Of a DNA stretch of 64,000 bases, positions 33,562-41,976 are shown one piece after another. Below the pieces are notes generated by a model, which worked only from the letters and a program-made list of their open reading frames with translations, had not been told where the DNA came from and did no database searches. The DNA is taken from contig NZ_RDQF01000015.1 of NCBI RefSeq assembly GCF_004114425.1, positions 62,001 to 126,000 of the forward strand. Reading direction: 5' to 3'. Position numbers and translations under genes: made by a program. The DNA is from Bradyrhizobium vignae. GTDB taxonomy: Bacteria > Pseudomonadota > Alphaproteobacteria > Rhizobiales > Xanthobacteraceae. Positions within the stretch are counted from its first letter, which is position 1; each line of letters starts with the position of its first letter.

Positions 33562-34770
33562 GTGACGATGACGACATCGAAGGCTGCACGCGCCACGCTG
33601 CCCAGGGGGATTTGGGTGCTCGGCTTCGTCTCGATGCTGATGGACATCTCCTCCGAGATGATCCACGCGCTGCTGCCGGTCTATCTCGTCACCGTGCTTG
33701 GTGCTTCCACGCTCACCGTCGGCTTCATCGAGGGCATCGCGGAGGCGACCGCCTCGATCACGAAAATCTTCTCCGGTGCATTGTCGGACTGGCTCGGACG
33801 CCGCAAGCTGCTCGCCGCGCTCGGCTATGGGCTTGCCGCTTTCACCAAGCCGCTGTTCCCACTCGCGCCCAGCGTCGGATGGCTGGTCGCTGCGCGCTTC
33901 ATCGATCGTGTCGGCAAGGGCATTCGCGGCGCGCCGCGCGATGCGCTGATCGCCGATATCGCCCCCGTCGGCCTGCGCGGCGCGAGCTTTGGCCTGCGGC
34001 AATCGCTCGACACCGTCGGCGCGTTCGTCGGACCGCTCGTGGCGATCGGCCTGATGTGGAGGACGGCTGATAATTTTGCCCTCGTGTTCTGGGTGGCGGT
34101 GCTGCCGGCATTCCTGTCCTTTGGCTTGATCGCGTTCGCGGTGGACGAGCCGGAGCCGGATCCGAGCCGGAAACCTGCAGAAAACCCGCTCAATCTCGCC
34201 GCGATGCAGCAGCTCGGAAGGGTCTATTGGCGTGTCGTGGCGGTCGGAATCGTCTTCACGCTCGCACGCTTCAGCGAGGCCTTCTTGATCCTGCGCGCAC
34301 AGAACATCGGGCTCAATGCGATGTGGGTCCCGGCGGTCCTGGTGCTGATGAACATCGTCTATGCCCTGTCGGCCTATCCGGCCGGCGTGCTGTCGGACCG
34401 GATCAACCGGACCGGCCTGCTCGCGTTCGGCCTCGTTTTCCTCGCCGGCGCCGACCTTGCGCTGGCGCTGCTGCCGAATTTGGCCGGCCTTGCGCTCGGC
34501 ATCGTGCTGTGGGGCCTGCATATGGGATTGACGCAAGGGCTGCTCTCCGCGCTCGTCGCGGATGCGGCGCCGCCGGATCTGCGCGGCACCGCGTTCGGCT
34601 ATTTCAACCTGTTCACCGGGCTTGCCTTGCTGGCCGCGAGCGTGATCGCAGGCGCCTTGTGGGACGCCTATGGTCCGGTAGGAACGTTCCTTGCGGGGCT
34701 CGGCTTCGCGCTGGTCTCGCTGGTGGGGCTGCTCGCCGTCGGCAAGAATCTGGCGGTGGGGGAGAAGTGA
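33562..34770 (+). CDS. MFS transporter under fluoride-riboswitch control
   Basis: 402 aa. About twelve hydrophobic segments; the loop 2-3 motif SDWLGRRKLL (GxxxDxxGRR type) and the helix-4 motif RFIDRVGKGIRGAPRDALIA are both typical of drug/H+ antiporter-like MFS proteins. The helix-8 repeat SDRINRTGLLAFG is also present. It probably exports a solute by proton exchange. It is the first gene after the fluoride riboswitch, so it should be fluoride-induced. A GTG at 33562 is 7 nt from AGAAGG; an ATG two codons later is possible. Confidence 0.88.
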   Translation: MTMTTSKAARATLPRGIWVLGFVSMLMDISSEMIHALLPVYLVTVLGASTLTVGFIEGIAEATASITKIFSGALSDWLGRRKLLAALGYGLAAFTKPLFPLAPSVGWLVAARFIDRVGKGIRGAPRDALIADIAPVGLRGASFGLRQSLDTVGAFVGPLVAIGLMWRTADNFALVFWVAVLPAFLSFGLIAFAVDEPEPDPSRKPAENPLNLAAMQQLGRVYWRVVAVGIVFTLARFSEAFLILRAQNIGLNAMWVPAVLVLMNIVYALSAYPAGVLSDRINRTGLLAFGLVFLAGADLALALLPNLAGLALGIVLWGLHMGLTQGLLSALVADAAPPDLRGTAFGYFNLFTGLALLAASVIAGALWDAYGPVGTFLAGLGFALVSLVGLLAVGKNLAVGEK

Positions 34771-34789
34771 TGACGGGGGGCTGTTCATC

Positions 34790-35179
34790 TTGCTGAGCGG
34801 AGCAATTGCGATCGTGATCGGCAGCGCGCTGGGCGGCTGCGCGCGCTATTTCGTCTCCGGTGCGATCGCGCGGCGGCTGGGCGAAACGTTTCCGTGGGGC
34901 ACCATGACCATCAACGTCACGGGCGCCTTCCTGATCGGTGTTTTTGGCGCACTGGCGGCGCATCCGGGCTCGGTCTTCGCATCACCCACACCATGGCTGT
35001 TCGCGGTAACAGGGTTTCTCGGCTGCTACACCACGGTGTCCTCGTTCAGCTTGCAAACGCTGACGCTCGCGCGTGGCGGCGAGCCGCTCTCGGCGCTCGG
35101 CAATGTCGCCGCCTCGGTCGGGCTGTGCCTCGCCGCCGTCAGCTGCGGCTTCCTCCTTGCGGATCGTCTGGGAGGCTAG
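34790..35179 (+). CDS. crcB: Fluoride channel CrcB/Fluc, first of an adjacent pair
   Basis: 129 aa, four membrane helices. Fluc landmarks: IGSALGGCARYFVSG near the N-terminus, TMTINVTGAFLIGVFG with the invariant Asn, and VTGFLGCYTTVSSFSLQT with the Thr/Phe fluoride-track region, slightly divergent from the GFxGGxTTFSTF consensus. It starts 19 nt after the MFS stop; no ATG or GTG is in frame, so TTG at 34790 is the likely start. Fluc channels are dual-topology dimers; two unlike neighbours usually form a heterodimer of opposite orientation. Confidence 0.88.
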   Translation: MLSGAIAIVIGSALGGCARYFVSGAIARRLGETFPWGTMTINVTGAFLIGVFGALAAHPGSVFASPTPWLFAVTGFLGCYTTVSSFSLQTLTLARGGEPLSALGNVAASVGLCLAAVSCGFLLADRLGG

Positions 35180-35185
35180 AGGCTG

Positions 35186-35617
35186 ATGAGCCCCCCTTCC
35201 CCTTTTGCCGAACGCTGGCGCAGCTTCGTGCTCTATGCCTGGGTTGCTGCCGGCAGCATCGTCGGCGGGGTGACGCGCTATCTTGTGGGGCTCGCGCTCG
35301 ATACCGGCCCCGGCTTTCCCTTCGCGACGCTCTTCATCAACGCGACGGGATCACTGATCATCGGCTTCTACGCCACGCTGACCGGCCCCGACGGACGCGT
35401 GCTGGCGCGGCCTGAGCACCGGCAGTTCGTCATGACCGGCTTTTGCGGCGGCTACACCACGTTTTCGACCTTCAGCCTGGAAACTTTCCGCCTGTTTCAC
35501 GCCGGCATGAAATGGACAGCGCTCTCTTACATCACGGCGTCCGTCATCTGCTGGCTGGTATCGGTCTGGGCAGGCCATATGATGGCAAGACGCTATAGCC
35601 GCTTGGCAAGGAGCTGA
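35186..35617 (+). CDS. crcB: Fluoride channel CrcB/Fluc, second of an adjacent pair
   Basis: 143 aa, four helices with a slightly longer N-terminus. Motifs VGGVTRYLVGLALD, TLFINATGSLIIGFYA (invariant Asn) and MTGFCGGYTTFSTFSLETFR (Fluc consensus) are complete. It lies 6 nt after the first crcB. The pair would form one fluoride-export channel in the inner membrane; this copy keeps the full GGYTTFSTF sequence while its partner is degenerate there. Confidence 0.93.
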   Translation: MSPPSPFAERWRSFVLYAWVAAGSIVGGVTRYLVGLALDTGPGFPFATLFINATGSLIIGFYATLTGPDGRVLARPEHRQFVMTGFCGGYTTFSTFSLETFRLFHAGMKWTALSYITASVICWLVSVWAGHMMARRYSRLARS

Positions 35618-35619
35618 CC

Positions 35620-35961
35620 ATGCAAATCCCCGATCAGGCTGTTTTATTGCGCATCTTCATCGGCGAGAGCGATCATTTCGACGGCAAGCCGCTGCATGAA
35701 GCGATCGTGATGACCGCGCGCGAACGGCACCTCGCCGGCGCCACCGTGCTGCGTGGTCCCATGGGCTTCGGCAAGTCCAGCCGGCTGCACACCTCGAAGA
35801 TCCTGCGGCTGTCGGAAGACCTGCCGCTGTTGATCGAGATCGTCGACAGCGAGGATAACATCAACGCATTCCTGCCCATCCTGGACGGCATGATGTCGAG
35901 CGGGCTGATCACCTTGGAGAAGGTGCAGGTCCTGCAATATGGTGCGAAAGCCGCAGGCTGA
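35620..35961 (+). CDS. DUF190 (PII-like) protein of the fluoride operon
   Basis: 113 aa. DUF190 features are present: LLRIFIGESDHFDGKPLHEA, GATVLRGPMGFGKSSRLHTS and LPLLIEIVDSEDNINAFLPI. These are PII-like trimer-type proteins often found beside crcB; a regulatory or nucleotide-sensing role is likely but unproven. Begins 3 nt after the second crcB stop, so it belongs to the fluoride operon. Confidence 0.93.
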   Translation: MQIPDQAVLLRIFIGESDHFDGKPLHEAIVMTARERHLAGATVLRGPMGFGKSSRLHTSKILRLSEDLPLLIEIVDSEDNINAFLPILDGMMSSGLITLEKVQVLQYGAKAAG

Positions 35962-36003
35962 TCGCCCGGCAGGGAACCCAAGCCGCCGTGTCCAGGAGGC
36001 GGA

Positions 36004-36309
36004 ATGAACGACGCCGTCACCAAGCCGAAAACCAGGACGAAGACCAAGGTCGAGCGGCCGCGGCTGCACAAGGTCATCCTGATCAACGACGACTACACCC
36101 CGCGCGAATTCGTCACCATGGTGTTGAAGGCCGAATTCCGCATGACCGAGGATCAGGCCTACAAGGTGATGATTACCGCCCACAAGCTTGGCGCCTGCGT
36201 CGTCGCCGTGTTCACCAAGGACGTCGCCGAGACCAAGGCCACGCGCGCCACCGACGCCGGCCGCGCCAAGGGCTATCCGCTGCTGTTCACGACGGAGCCG
36301 GAAGAGTAG
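36004..36309 (+). CDS. clpS: ATP-dependent Clp protease adaptor ClpS
   Basis: 101 aa. After a disordered basic N-terminus comes the ClpS core: KVILINDDYTPREFVTMVLK has the signature NDDYTPxEFV pocket for N-end-rule residues, followed by AYKVMITAHKLGACVVAVFT. It hands N-degron substrates to ClpA. clpA is not in the window. The gene starts 42 nt after DUF190 on the same strand and may be read from it or from its own promoter. Confidence 0.95.
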   Translation: MNDAVTKPKTRTKTKVERPRLHKVILINDDYTPREFVTMVLKAEFRMTEDQAYKVMITAHKLGACVVAVFTKDVAETKATRATDAGRAKGYPLLFTTEPEE

Positions 36310-36352
36310 CGCTTCGTCTTGCGACAATGAACGACATTCAGCTCATTGCACG

Positions 36353-37543
36353 TCAAGCCATCACCACCGGCGTTTCCTCGGCGAGCCCATAAACGCGCTG
36401 CGCCTTGGAAAATCCCGCGATCGGAAATTCGCCGAGCTCGCGCCAGTCGTGGCGGCAGACATTGGCAAAACCTTCCGAGGCGACGACAGTCCGCCCCAGG
36501 CGACCCGTGATCTTCTCCAGCCGTGCCGCGAGATTGACGGCGGGGCCGATGCAGGTGAAATCGAGGCGATTGCCGCCGCCGATATTGCCATAGAGAATGT
36601 TGCCGACATGCAGTGCGACGCCGAAGCGGAAGCGCTCGACGACCTCGCCGACAGGAAAGGCGAGCGCCTCGACGCTGGCGCGGGACTCGCGCGCTGCCTC
36701 CAGCACCCGCGCGCAGACATGCGCGGCATCGCCGACATATTCGTCGATCGGAAACACCGCGAGCAGGCCGTCGCCCATGAATTTCAGCACCTCACCGCCA
36801 TGGCCGCGGATCGCGGTGACCTGGCAATCGAAATATTGGTTGAGGATCTCGACCACGGTCTCGGCCGGCAGCCGGTCCGACAGTGCGGTGAAGCCGCGCA
36901 GATCCGAAAGCCAGATCACCGCCTGCATGGTGTCAGTGTGACCGCGGCGGATCTGGCCGCCGAGAATGCGCGCGCCGGCGCGGTTGCCGACATAGGTGTC
37001 GAGCAGCATCTCGGCGGTTCGGCGCAGGCTGATGATCTCGCTGACGCGCGCGAGCGGCGCTATGATGCTTCGGATCGCCGCGATGTCATCGTCGCTGAAT
37101 CCGCCGGGATCCTGCGTGACCCAGCTCGTCGCGTGGATGGAGCCATCGAGAAAAGGCACCGGCACGGCAACATAGTCAGTCGCGCCTTCGGCGCGCATGT
37201 CCTCGATGAACGGGAATCGCTTGCTGTCGGGATCGTTCACCCGTCCCCTGACCTCCAGCCCCTGCTGAAACACGATGCGGAGCGGACTGCGGGCGAATTC
37301 GGGGGCATCCAGAATGTCGAAATCGACACTGCCGATTTCGACCTCCTCACCCTGCCGCCAGATGAAGTTGCGGCCGAAGATCTCCGGATGCAGCGTGCGG
37401 ATGAAGATGCCGAACCGCCACAGCGGCAGGCCGGCGGCGACCATACGTTCGCAGAAATCTGCGATCATCGCGGCCGGCTCCACCGACGACCGGGCGCCGT
37501 CGATCAGCCACTTGGAGATGCGCTGGAGCTCGGAACTTTCCAT
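36353..37543 (-). CDS. Adenylate/guanylate cyclase catalytic-domain protein with N-terminal GAF-like region
   Basis: 396 aa. The first ~200 residues look like a sensory domain ending in helices; the rest is a class III nucleotide cyclase. VIWLSDLRGFTALSDRL has the first metal Asp, GGEVLKFMGDGLLAVF has the adenine-specifying Lys and second Asp, and DFTCIGPAVNLAARLEKI is the transition-state region. It makes a cyclic nucleotide in the cytosol. Start chosen at the ATG giving MESSELQRISKWLIDG, as an upstream ATG would overlap the neighbouring gene. Confidence 0.88.
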   Translation of the reverse strand: MESSELQRISKWLIDGARSSVEPAAMIADFCERMVAAGLPLWRFGIFIRTLHPEIFGRNFIWRQGEEVEIGSVDFDILDAPEFARSPLRIVFQQGLEVRGRVNDPDSKRFPFIEDMRAEGATDYVAVPVPFLDGSIHATSWVTQDPGGFSDDDIAAIRSIIAPLARVSEIISLRRTAEMLLDTYVGNRAGARILGGQIRRGHTDTMQAVIWLSDLRGFTALSDRLPAETVVEILNQYFDCQVTAIRGHGGEVLKFMGDGLLAVFPIDEYVGDAAHVCARVLEAARESRASVEALAFPVGEVVERFRFGVALHVGNILYGNIGGGNRLDFTCIGPAVNLAARLEKITGRLGRTVVASEGFANVCRHDWRELGEFPIAGFSKAQRVYGLAEETPVVMA

Positions 37544-37574
37544 GAGCCCATTTGCCGACGGACGACGGGCCGCG

Positions 37575-37979
37575 TCAAGCCGATCTCGCCGCGCGGCTGT
37601 CCGTGCCGATGCGAGTGATGACAAGCCATGCGAACAGCAGCACGCTCAATCCAACGACAATGGATGCGGCGCCGAGTACGGGCTCGGCGGCCTTGATGCC
37701 CCAGAGTTTGAGCAGCAGCGCGCCGAGCATCACGGGAACACCGACATTGTGCATCCAGAATTGCGCGCCGGCGGCGCGTCCCGTCGCGACCGAGGGATAG
37801 GCCTTGGCTGTCAGCCCGAATAACGCCATCGAGACCCACCCGAGCAGGTTGATATGGGCGTGGAGCGGGAACAGCGAATGGTCGCCGGACGCGCCCATCA
37901 CGACGCCGAGGATGACCCCGGCGGCGAAATAGATGGCCGCCAGCCGGAGCCAGGCGCGGGCACACGGATTGTCGGTCAT
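37575..37979 (-). CDS. Small four-helix membrane protein, heme-copper-oxidase-subunit-like
   Basis: 134 aa with four hydrophobic segments. Helix 2 includes LFPLHAHINLLGWVSMALFG with a His pair; a later His lies in FWMHNVGVPVMLGALLLKLW. This resembles a fragment-size relative of heme-copper oxidase subunit I, annotated in many Bradyrhizobium genomes as a hypothetical membrane protein. AGGAGG at 8 nt supports the ATG at 37979. It follows an NTF2-like gene on the same strand, 29 nt apart, and both are probably under the TetR regulator. Confidence 0.65.
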   Translation of the reverse strand: MTDNPCARAWLRLAAIYFAAGVILGVVMGASGDHSLFPLHAHINLLGWVSMALFGLTAKAYPSVATGRAAGAQFWMHNVGVPVMLGALLLKLWGIKAAEPVLGAASIVVGLSVLLFAWLVITRIGTDSRAARSA

Positions 37980-38008
37980 GATGTCCTCCTCGATGATCGA
38001 TCTCCTGC

Positions 38009-38443
38009 TCATGCGGCCTGCGGTGCGTTGAGCTGGTTGAGGATCGCCGCGAAATCTAGCCAGACGTTTTCGCGCTTGATCTGCCCGTCGGGCGCCATGT
38101 CGAACACGTGCAGCAGGCGAAAGCTCAGCTTGCGTCCGTGGCCAGGAATCCCGAACGGCGCGCCGGGCGCCGTTCCTTCCCACAGGCTCTCGTCGACCAC
38201 GAAATCCGGCCCGTAGTAACGTCGCAGCGTGGTGACCTTTTCGCCGGAAAGGTCGGCGAACAAAGCGTCGTAGAAGCCGCGCGCCGCGGTCTTTCCGTGG
38301 ACCGGGCCGGTGGGATATCCGACGACGTCATGCTCGACGTCATCGACCATCGTGCTCAACACGCCATCAACGTCGTCTTCGGCCTCAAAATGAAAGTGGC
38401 GGTCGATCATGCGATCAAAGGTTTTCTTCAATTCGTCGTTCAT
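38009..38443 (-). CDS. NTF2/SnoaL-like domain protein
   Basis: 144 aa. The pattern RMIDRHFHFEAEDDVDGVLS, STMVDDVEHDVVGYPTGPVH and KTAARGFYDALFADLSGEKV is that of an NTF2-like cone fold, and YYGPDFVVDESLWEGTA is the usual middle strand. Such proteins act as small-molecule isomerases or cyclases, or as binding pockets. It lies back to back with a TetR regulator, with a clear palindrome between the two. Confidence 0.8.
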   Translation of the reverse strand: MNDELKKTFDRMIDRHFHFEAEDDVDGVLSTMVDDVEHDVVGYPTGPVHGKTAARGFYDALFADLSGEKVTTLRRYYGPDFVVDESLWEGTAPGAPFGIPGHGRKLSFRLLHVFDMAPDGQIKRENVWLDFAAILNQLNAPQAA

Positions 38444-38474
38444 CGGTTTCCCTTTGCTGGGACAATTCGCTATA

Positions 38475-38510
38475 GTGAGACAAAGTCCCTTAATAAGACA
38501 CGTGTCTCAC
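38475..38510. promoter_or_regulatory. TetR operator in a divergent promoter
   Basis: AGACACGTGTCT (38496-38507) is a perfect 12-bp palindrome, preceded at 38476 by TGAGACAAAGTC, a second partial copy. It lies between the NTF2-like gene (start 38443) and the TetR start (38513), with the TetR ATG 6 nt downstream. TATAGT upstream reads as a -10 on the plus strand or its reverse. Confidence 0.75.
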
Positions 38511-38512
38511 AT

Positions 38513-39166
38513 ATGCCCGACAGGAAGTCAAGCCGGAGCGCGCATCGGACTCAGATCGAGACCGATAGCCGCGCAAACCAGAAGCGCCGCACACGCCAGG
38601 CCCTGATCGACGCCGCGATGGCGTTTCGCGACGAAGGACGCAACCCGACATTTGCCGAAGTGGCAGAGCGCGCGCTGGTCTCGCGCGCCACCGCCTATCG
38701 TTATTTCTCTTCGCTCGAAGCCCTGATCAGCGAGACGGCAACAGAACGCGGGCTTGTGGCCCTGGAGCGCATCTGGCGGCCCGGCGATGATCCGATTGAC
38801 GGCATCTCGCGTGCATCACGCGAAATGATGAAGCTGATGTTGAGCGACGAAGTCGGTCTGCATGTGATGGAGCGCTCGTTCATGGCCGTGTGGCTCGACA
38901 ACGATCCGGGCGCACGGCCGCCACGGCCCGGCCGGCGGATGAAATTCATCCTGCCAATCGTCGAGTCGCTGAAGGGGGAACTGTCATCCGCCGCACGCCG
39001 ACGCCTCGCCCACGCGCTATCGATGGTGATGGGCAGCGAGGCCGCGCTGGCGATACGCGACATCGGCGGCGCCAGCGTCGAAGAGGCACTCGCTGCCGCC
39101 GCCTGGGCGGCACAGGCGCTTGTCAATCAGGCCCGGATCGATGCTGCGGAAGCGCGGCGCAAATAG
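38513..39166 (+). CDS. TetR/AcrR family transcriptional regulator
   Basis: 217 aa. The N-terminal HTH is RRTRQALIDAAMAFRDEGRN, PTFAEVAERALVSRATAYRY and FSSLEALISE, the standard TetR domain. The C-terminus is helical. It is divergent from the NTF2-like/membrane-protein pair, with a perfect AGACACGTGTCT palindrome 6 nt before its start, implying autorepression and control of the neighbours. Ligand unknown. Confidence 0.93.
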   Translation: MPDRKSSRSAHRTQIETDSRANQKRRTRQALIDAAMAFRDEGRNPTFAEVAERALVSRATAYRYFSSLEALISETATERGLVALERIWRPGDDPIDGISRASREMMKLMLSDEVGLHVMERSFMAVWLDNDPGARPPRPGRRMKFILPIVESLKGELSSAARRRLAHALSMVMGSEAALAIRDIGGASVEEALAAAAWAAQALVNQARIDAAEARRK

Positions 39167-39195
39167 GAGCGCGTATTTCCAAGGAGCGCTCTAAA

Positions 39196-40284
39196 TCAGC
39201 GCCCGACCTGCCCGCGGTCGCGCAGGAAATGATCCGCCAGCACGCAGGCCATCATGGCTTCACCGACGGGGACGGCACGGATGCCGACGCAGGGGTCATG
39301 GCGGCCCTTGGTGAAGATTTCGGTATCGGTGCCCTGCCGATCGACGGTGAGACGCGGCTGCAGGATCGACGAGGTCGGCTTCACCGCGAAACGCACCACC
39401 ACCGGCTGTCCGGTGGAGATACCGCCAAGGACTCCGCCGGCATGGTTGGACAGAAAGCGCGTGCCGTCATTGCCGGTGCGCATCTCGTCGGCGTTCTCCT
39501 CGCCGGTGAGCTCGGCGGCGCCGAAGCCGGCGCCGATCTCGACGCCCTTGACGGCGTTGATGGTCATCATCGCAGCCGCGAGATCGGAATCGAGCTTGGC
39601 GTAGATCGGCGCGCCAAGACCTGCCGGCACGCCTTCGGCGACGACCTCGATCACGGCACCGATCGAGGAGCCGCTCTTGCGGATGCCGTCGAGATACGTC
39701 TCGAAGAACGCGGCCTTGTCCTTGTCGGGACAGAAGAACGGATTCTTGGCGATCTCGTCCCAGTCCCACTTGTCGCGGTCGATCTTGTGCGGGCCGATCT
39801 GCACCAGCGCGCCCCGCACCTTCACGGCGGGCAGCACTTTTCGCGCGATCGCGCCGGCGGCAACGCGCATCGCGGTCTCGCGCGCGGAGGAGCGCCCGCC
39901 GCCGCGATAGTCGCGCAGGCCGTATTTGGCCTCATAGGTGAAGTCGGCATGACCGGGACGAAACTTGTCCTTGATCTCGGAATAGTCCTTCGAGCGCTGG
40001 TCGGTGTTCTCGATCAGGAGCCCGATCGGGGTCCCCGTCGTCACCTGCACGCCGGTCTCCGGATGCGCCATGACGCCGGACAGGATTTTCACCTGGTCCG
40101 GCTCCTGGCGCTGGGTGGTGAAGCGCGACTGTCCGGGCCGGCGGCGGTCGAGGTCCTTCTGGATGTCGGCCTCGGTGAGCGGAATCATGGGCGGGCAGCC
40201 GTCGACCACGCAGCCGATCGCCATCCCGTGGCTCTCGCCGAAGGTGGTGACGCGGAACATATGGCCGAAGGTGTTGAAGGACAT
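39196..40284 (-). CDS. aroC: Chorismate synthase
   Basis: 362 aa. Signatures: [20 protein letters not shown] at the N-terminus, [40 protein letters not shown] and [20 protein letters not shown]. The enzyme converts EPSP to chorismate with reduced FMN and completes the shikimate pathway. Start at the ATG giving [12 protein letters not shown], which family members share, not the upstream in-frame ATG. Monocistronic; followed on the plus strand by a TetR gene, convergent. Confidence 0.97.
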   Translation of the reverse strand: MSFNTFGHMFRVTTFGESHGMAIGCVVDGCPPMIPLTEADIQKDLDRRRPGQSRFTTQRQEPDQVKILSGVMAHPETGVQVTTGTPIGLLIENTDQRSKDYSEIKDKFRPGHADFTYEAKYGLRDYRGGGRSSARETAMRVAAGAIARKVLPAVKVRGALVQIGPHKIDRDKWDWDEIAKNPFFCPDKDKAAFFETYLDGIRKSGSSIGAVIEVVAEGVPAGLGAPIYAKLDSDLAAAMMTINAVKGVEIGAGFGAAELTGEENADEMRTGNDGTRFLSNHAGGVLGGISTGQPVVVRFAVKPTSSILQPRLTVDRQGTDTEIFTKGRHDPCVGIRAVPVGEAMMACVLADHFLRDRGQVGR

Positions 40285-40373
40285 TCGAACTGCCGCCTCG
40301 CGTTGACGTTTTACATAAACGTTGCTTGTCAACGTTCGTAGCCCTGAGGGGCATGGCGTTCAACCCCGTTCCC

Positions 40374-40411
40374 GTCATTCCGGGGCGCCCGAAGGGCGAA
40401 CCCGGAATGAC
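40374..40411. repeat. Extragenic palindrome (GTCATTCCGG type)
   Basis: GTCATTCCGGGGCGCCCGAAGG...CCCGGAATGAC in the gap between aroC and the histidine phosphatase gene. One clean inverted pair. Confidence 0.85.
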
Positions 40412-40423
40412 GAAAACTCAGGC

Positions 40424-41023
40424 TTAACTAAACTTCTCCAGCCTCCGGTCGCGGAACACGTAGACGGCGCCCTGCTCGATATAGAGCTCGGCGGCGCTGG
40501 CGGGGGTCTCGATGCCCAAGGCCACCATCAGGGCGCGGCAGGTACCGCCATGGGCGACCGCGACGGTATCGACCAGAAGCGAGTCGTACCAGTCGAGCAT
40601 GCGGAGCTGCACGGCCGCATAGGTCTCGCCGCCGCTTGGCGCCACCGTCCACTTGTCAGCAAGGCGCCTTGCATAGACATCGGGATCTGAGGCCTCGCTT
40701 TCCGCCAGCGTCAGCCCCTCCCAGACACCATAACCGATCTCGCGCAGGCGGTCGTCGAGGGAATAATCGGCGGCCGGTAGCGCGAGCTTTCCGCGCAAAA
40801 GCTCCATGGTCTGACGCGCACGTCCGAGCGGGCTCGACACATAGGGCAGGGCCGCTCTGTCCTTGCCCTCGCGCTTGAACAGATCGGCCAGAACGCCGGC
40901 AGCATGCACCGCCTGACTGCGGCCGCGTGCGTTCAGCGGGACGTCCCTGGTGCCCTGGAGCCGGCCGAGCGCGTTCCATTCGGTCTCGCCGTGGCGAAGG
41001 AAGTAGATCGTGGGCACCGGCAT
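40424..41023 (-). CDS. Histidine phosphatase superfamily (phosphoglycerate-mutase-like)
   Basis: 199 aa. The N-terminus IYFLRHGETEWNALGRLQGT has the catalytic LRHGE with the nucleophilic His. YVSSPLGRARQTMEL and the second-site SGGETY and AVAHGGTCRAL (the acid/His) complete the fold. It is a cofactor-independent phosphatase of small metabolites; substrate unknown. 13 nt downstream of fabI on the same strand, so probably co-transcribed. Confidence 0.93.
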   Translation of the reverse strand: MPVPTIYFLRHGETEWNALGRLQGTRDVPLNARGRSQAVHAAGVLADLFKREGKDRAALPYVSSPLGRARQTMELLRGKLALPAADYSLDDRLREIGYGVWEGLTLAESEASDPDVYARRLADKWTVAPSGGETYAAVQLRMLDWYDSLLVDTVAVAHGGTCRALMVALGIETPASAAELYIEQGAVYVFRDRRLEKFS

Positions 41024-41035
41024 GTCGGCTGAACG

Positions 41036-41851
41036 TTAATCCTTGCCACCCAGCGCGATATCGGGTGCGTCCGGGCGCTTCATGCCCAGCACATGATAGC
41101 CGGAATCGACATGATGCACCTCGCCGGTGACGCCGCGCGAGAGGTCGGAGAGGAAATACAGCGCGCTGCCGCCGACGTCCTCGGTCGAGACGTTGCGCCG
41201 CATCGGCGCGTTATATTCGTTCCACTTCAGGATGTAGCGGAAATCGCCGATGCCGGAGGCGGCGAGCGTCTTGATGGGGCCTGCCGAGATCGCGTTGACG
41301 CGGATGTTCTTCTCGCCGAGATCGGCGGCGAGATAACGCACGCTGGCTTCCAGCGCCGCCTTGGCCACGCCCATCACGTTGTAATGCGGCATCCATTTCT
41401 CGGCGCCGTAATAGGAGAGCGTGATCAGCGAGCCGCCATCCGTCATCAGCTTCTCGGCGCGCTGCGCCACGGCGGTGAACGAATAGCAGGAGATCAGCAT
41501 CGACTTCGAAAAGTTCTCCTGAGTGGTGTCGACGTAGCGGCCGTCGAGCTGCTCGCCATAGGCGATCGCATGCACCAGGAAATCGATCTTGCCCCACTTC
41601 TCCTTCAGCACCGCGAAGGCGGCATCGATGGTCGCGGCATCCGTGACGTCGCAATGGCCGAGCACGAGACCACCGATCTCGGCGGCAAGCGGCTCGACGC
41701 GCTTCTTCAGCGCATCGCCCTGATAGGTGAAGGCGAGTTCGGCACCGGCGGCGTGGCATGCCTTGGCGATGCCCCAGGCGATCGAGCGGTTGTTGGCAAC
41801 GCCGAGGATCACCCCGCGCTTGCCTTGCATCAGACCTGAATTCTGCGCCAT
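41036..41851 (-). CDS. fabI: Enoyl-[acyl-carrier-protein] reductase (NADH), FabI type
   Basis: 271 aa. The FabI start GLMQGKRGVILGVANNRSIA, then WGIAKACHAAGAELAFTYQG, is diagnostic. The catalytic Tyr-x6-Lys pattern is in SYYGAEKWMPHYNVMGVAKA, and NAISAGPIKTLAASGI follows. It performs the last step of fatty-acid elongation, cytosolic. Divergent from an ECF sigma factor gene. Confidence 0.96.
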   Translation of the reverse strand: MAQNSGLMQGKRGVILGVANNRSIAWGIAKACHAAGAELAFTYQGDALKKRVEPLAAEIGGLVLGHCDVTDAATIDAAFAVLKEKWGKIDFLVHAIAYGEQLDGRYVDTTQENFSKSMLISCYSFTAVAQRAEKLMTDGGSLITLSYYGAEKWMPHYNVMGVAKAALEASVRYLAADLGEKNIRVNAISAGPIKTLAASGIGDFRYILKWNEYNAPMRRNVSTEDVGGSALYFLSDLSRGVTGEVHHVDSGYHVLGMKRPDAPDIALGGKD

Positions 41852-41976
41852 TTTTGAACGTCCCGTCGAGCTCTCGTTGAGGTCTGGAGGTACACCAGCC
41901 CTCCCCTGCGGTACAGCCCTAATCCGCGGCGTTAACGCTGTTTCGAGTGCCGGAATAGCCGTTCCGCTCGGGTGTT

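Noticed and set aside
36004..36309. clpA partner downstream of clpS
   Set aside because: The next gene is on the minus strand and is a nucleotide cyclase; no Clp ATPase occurs in the window.
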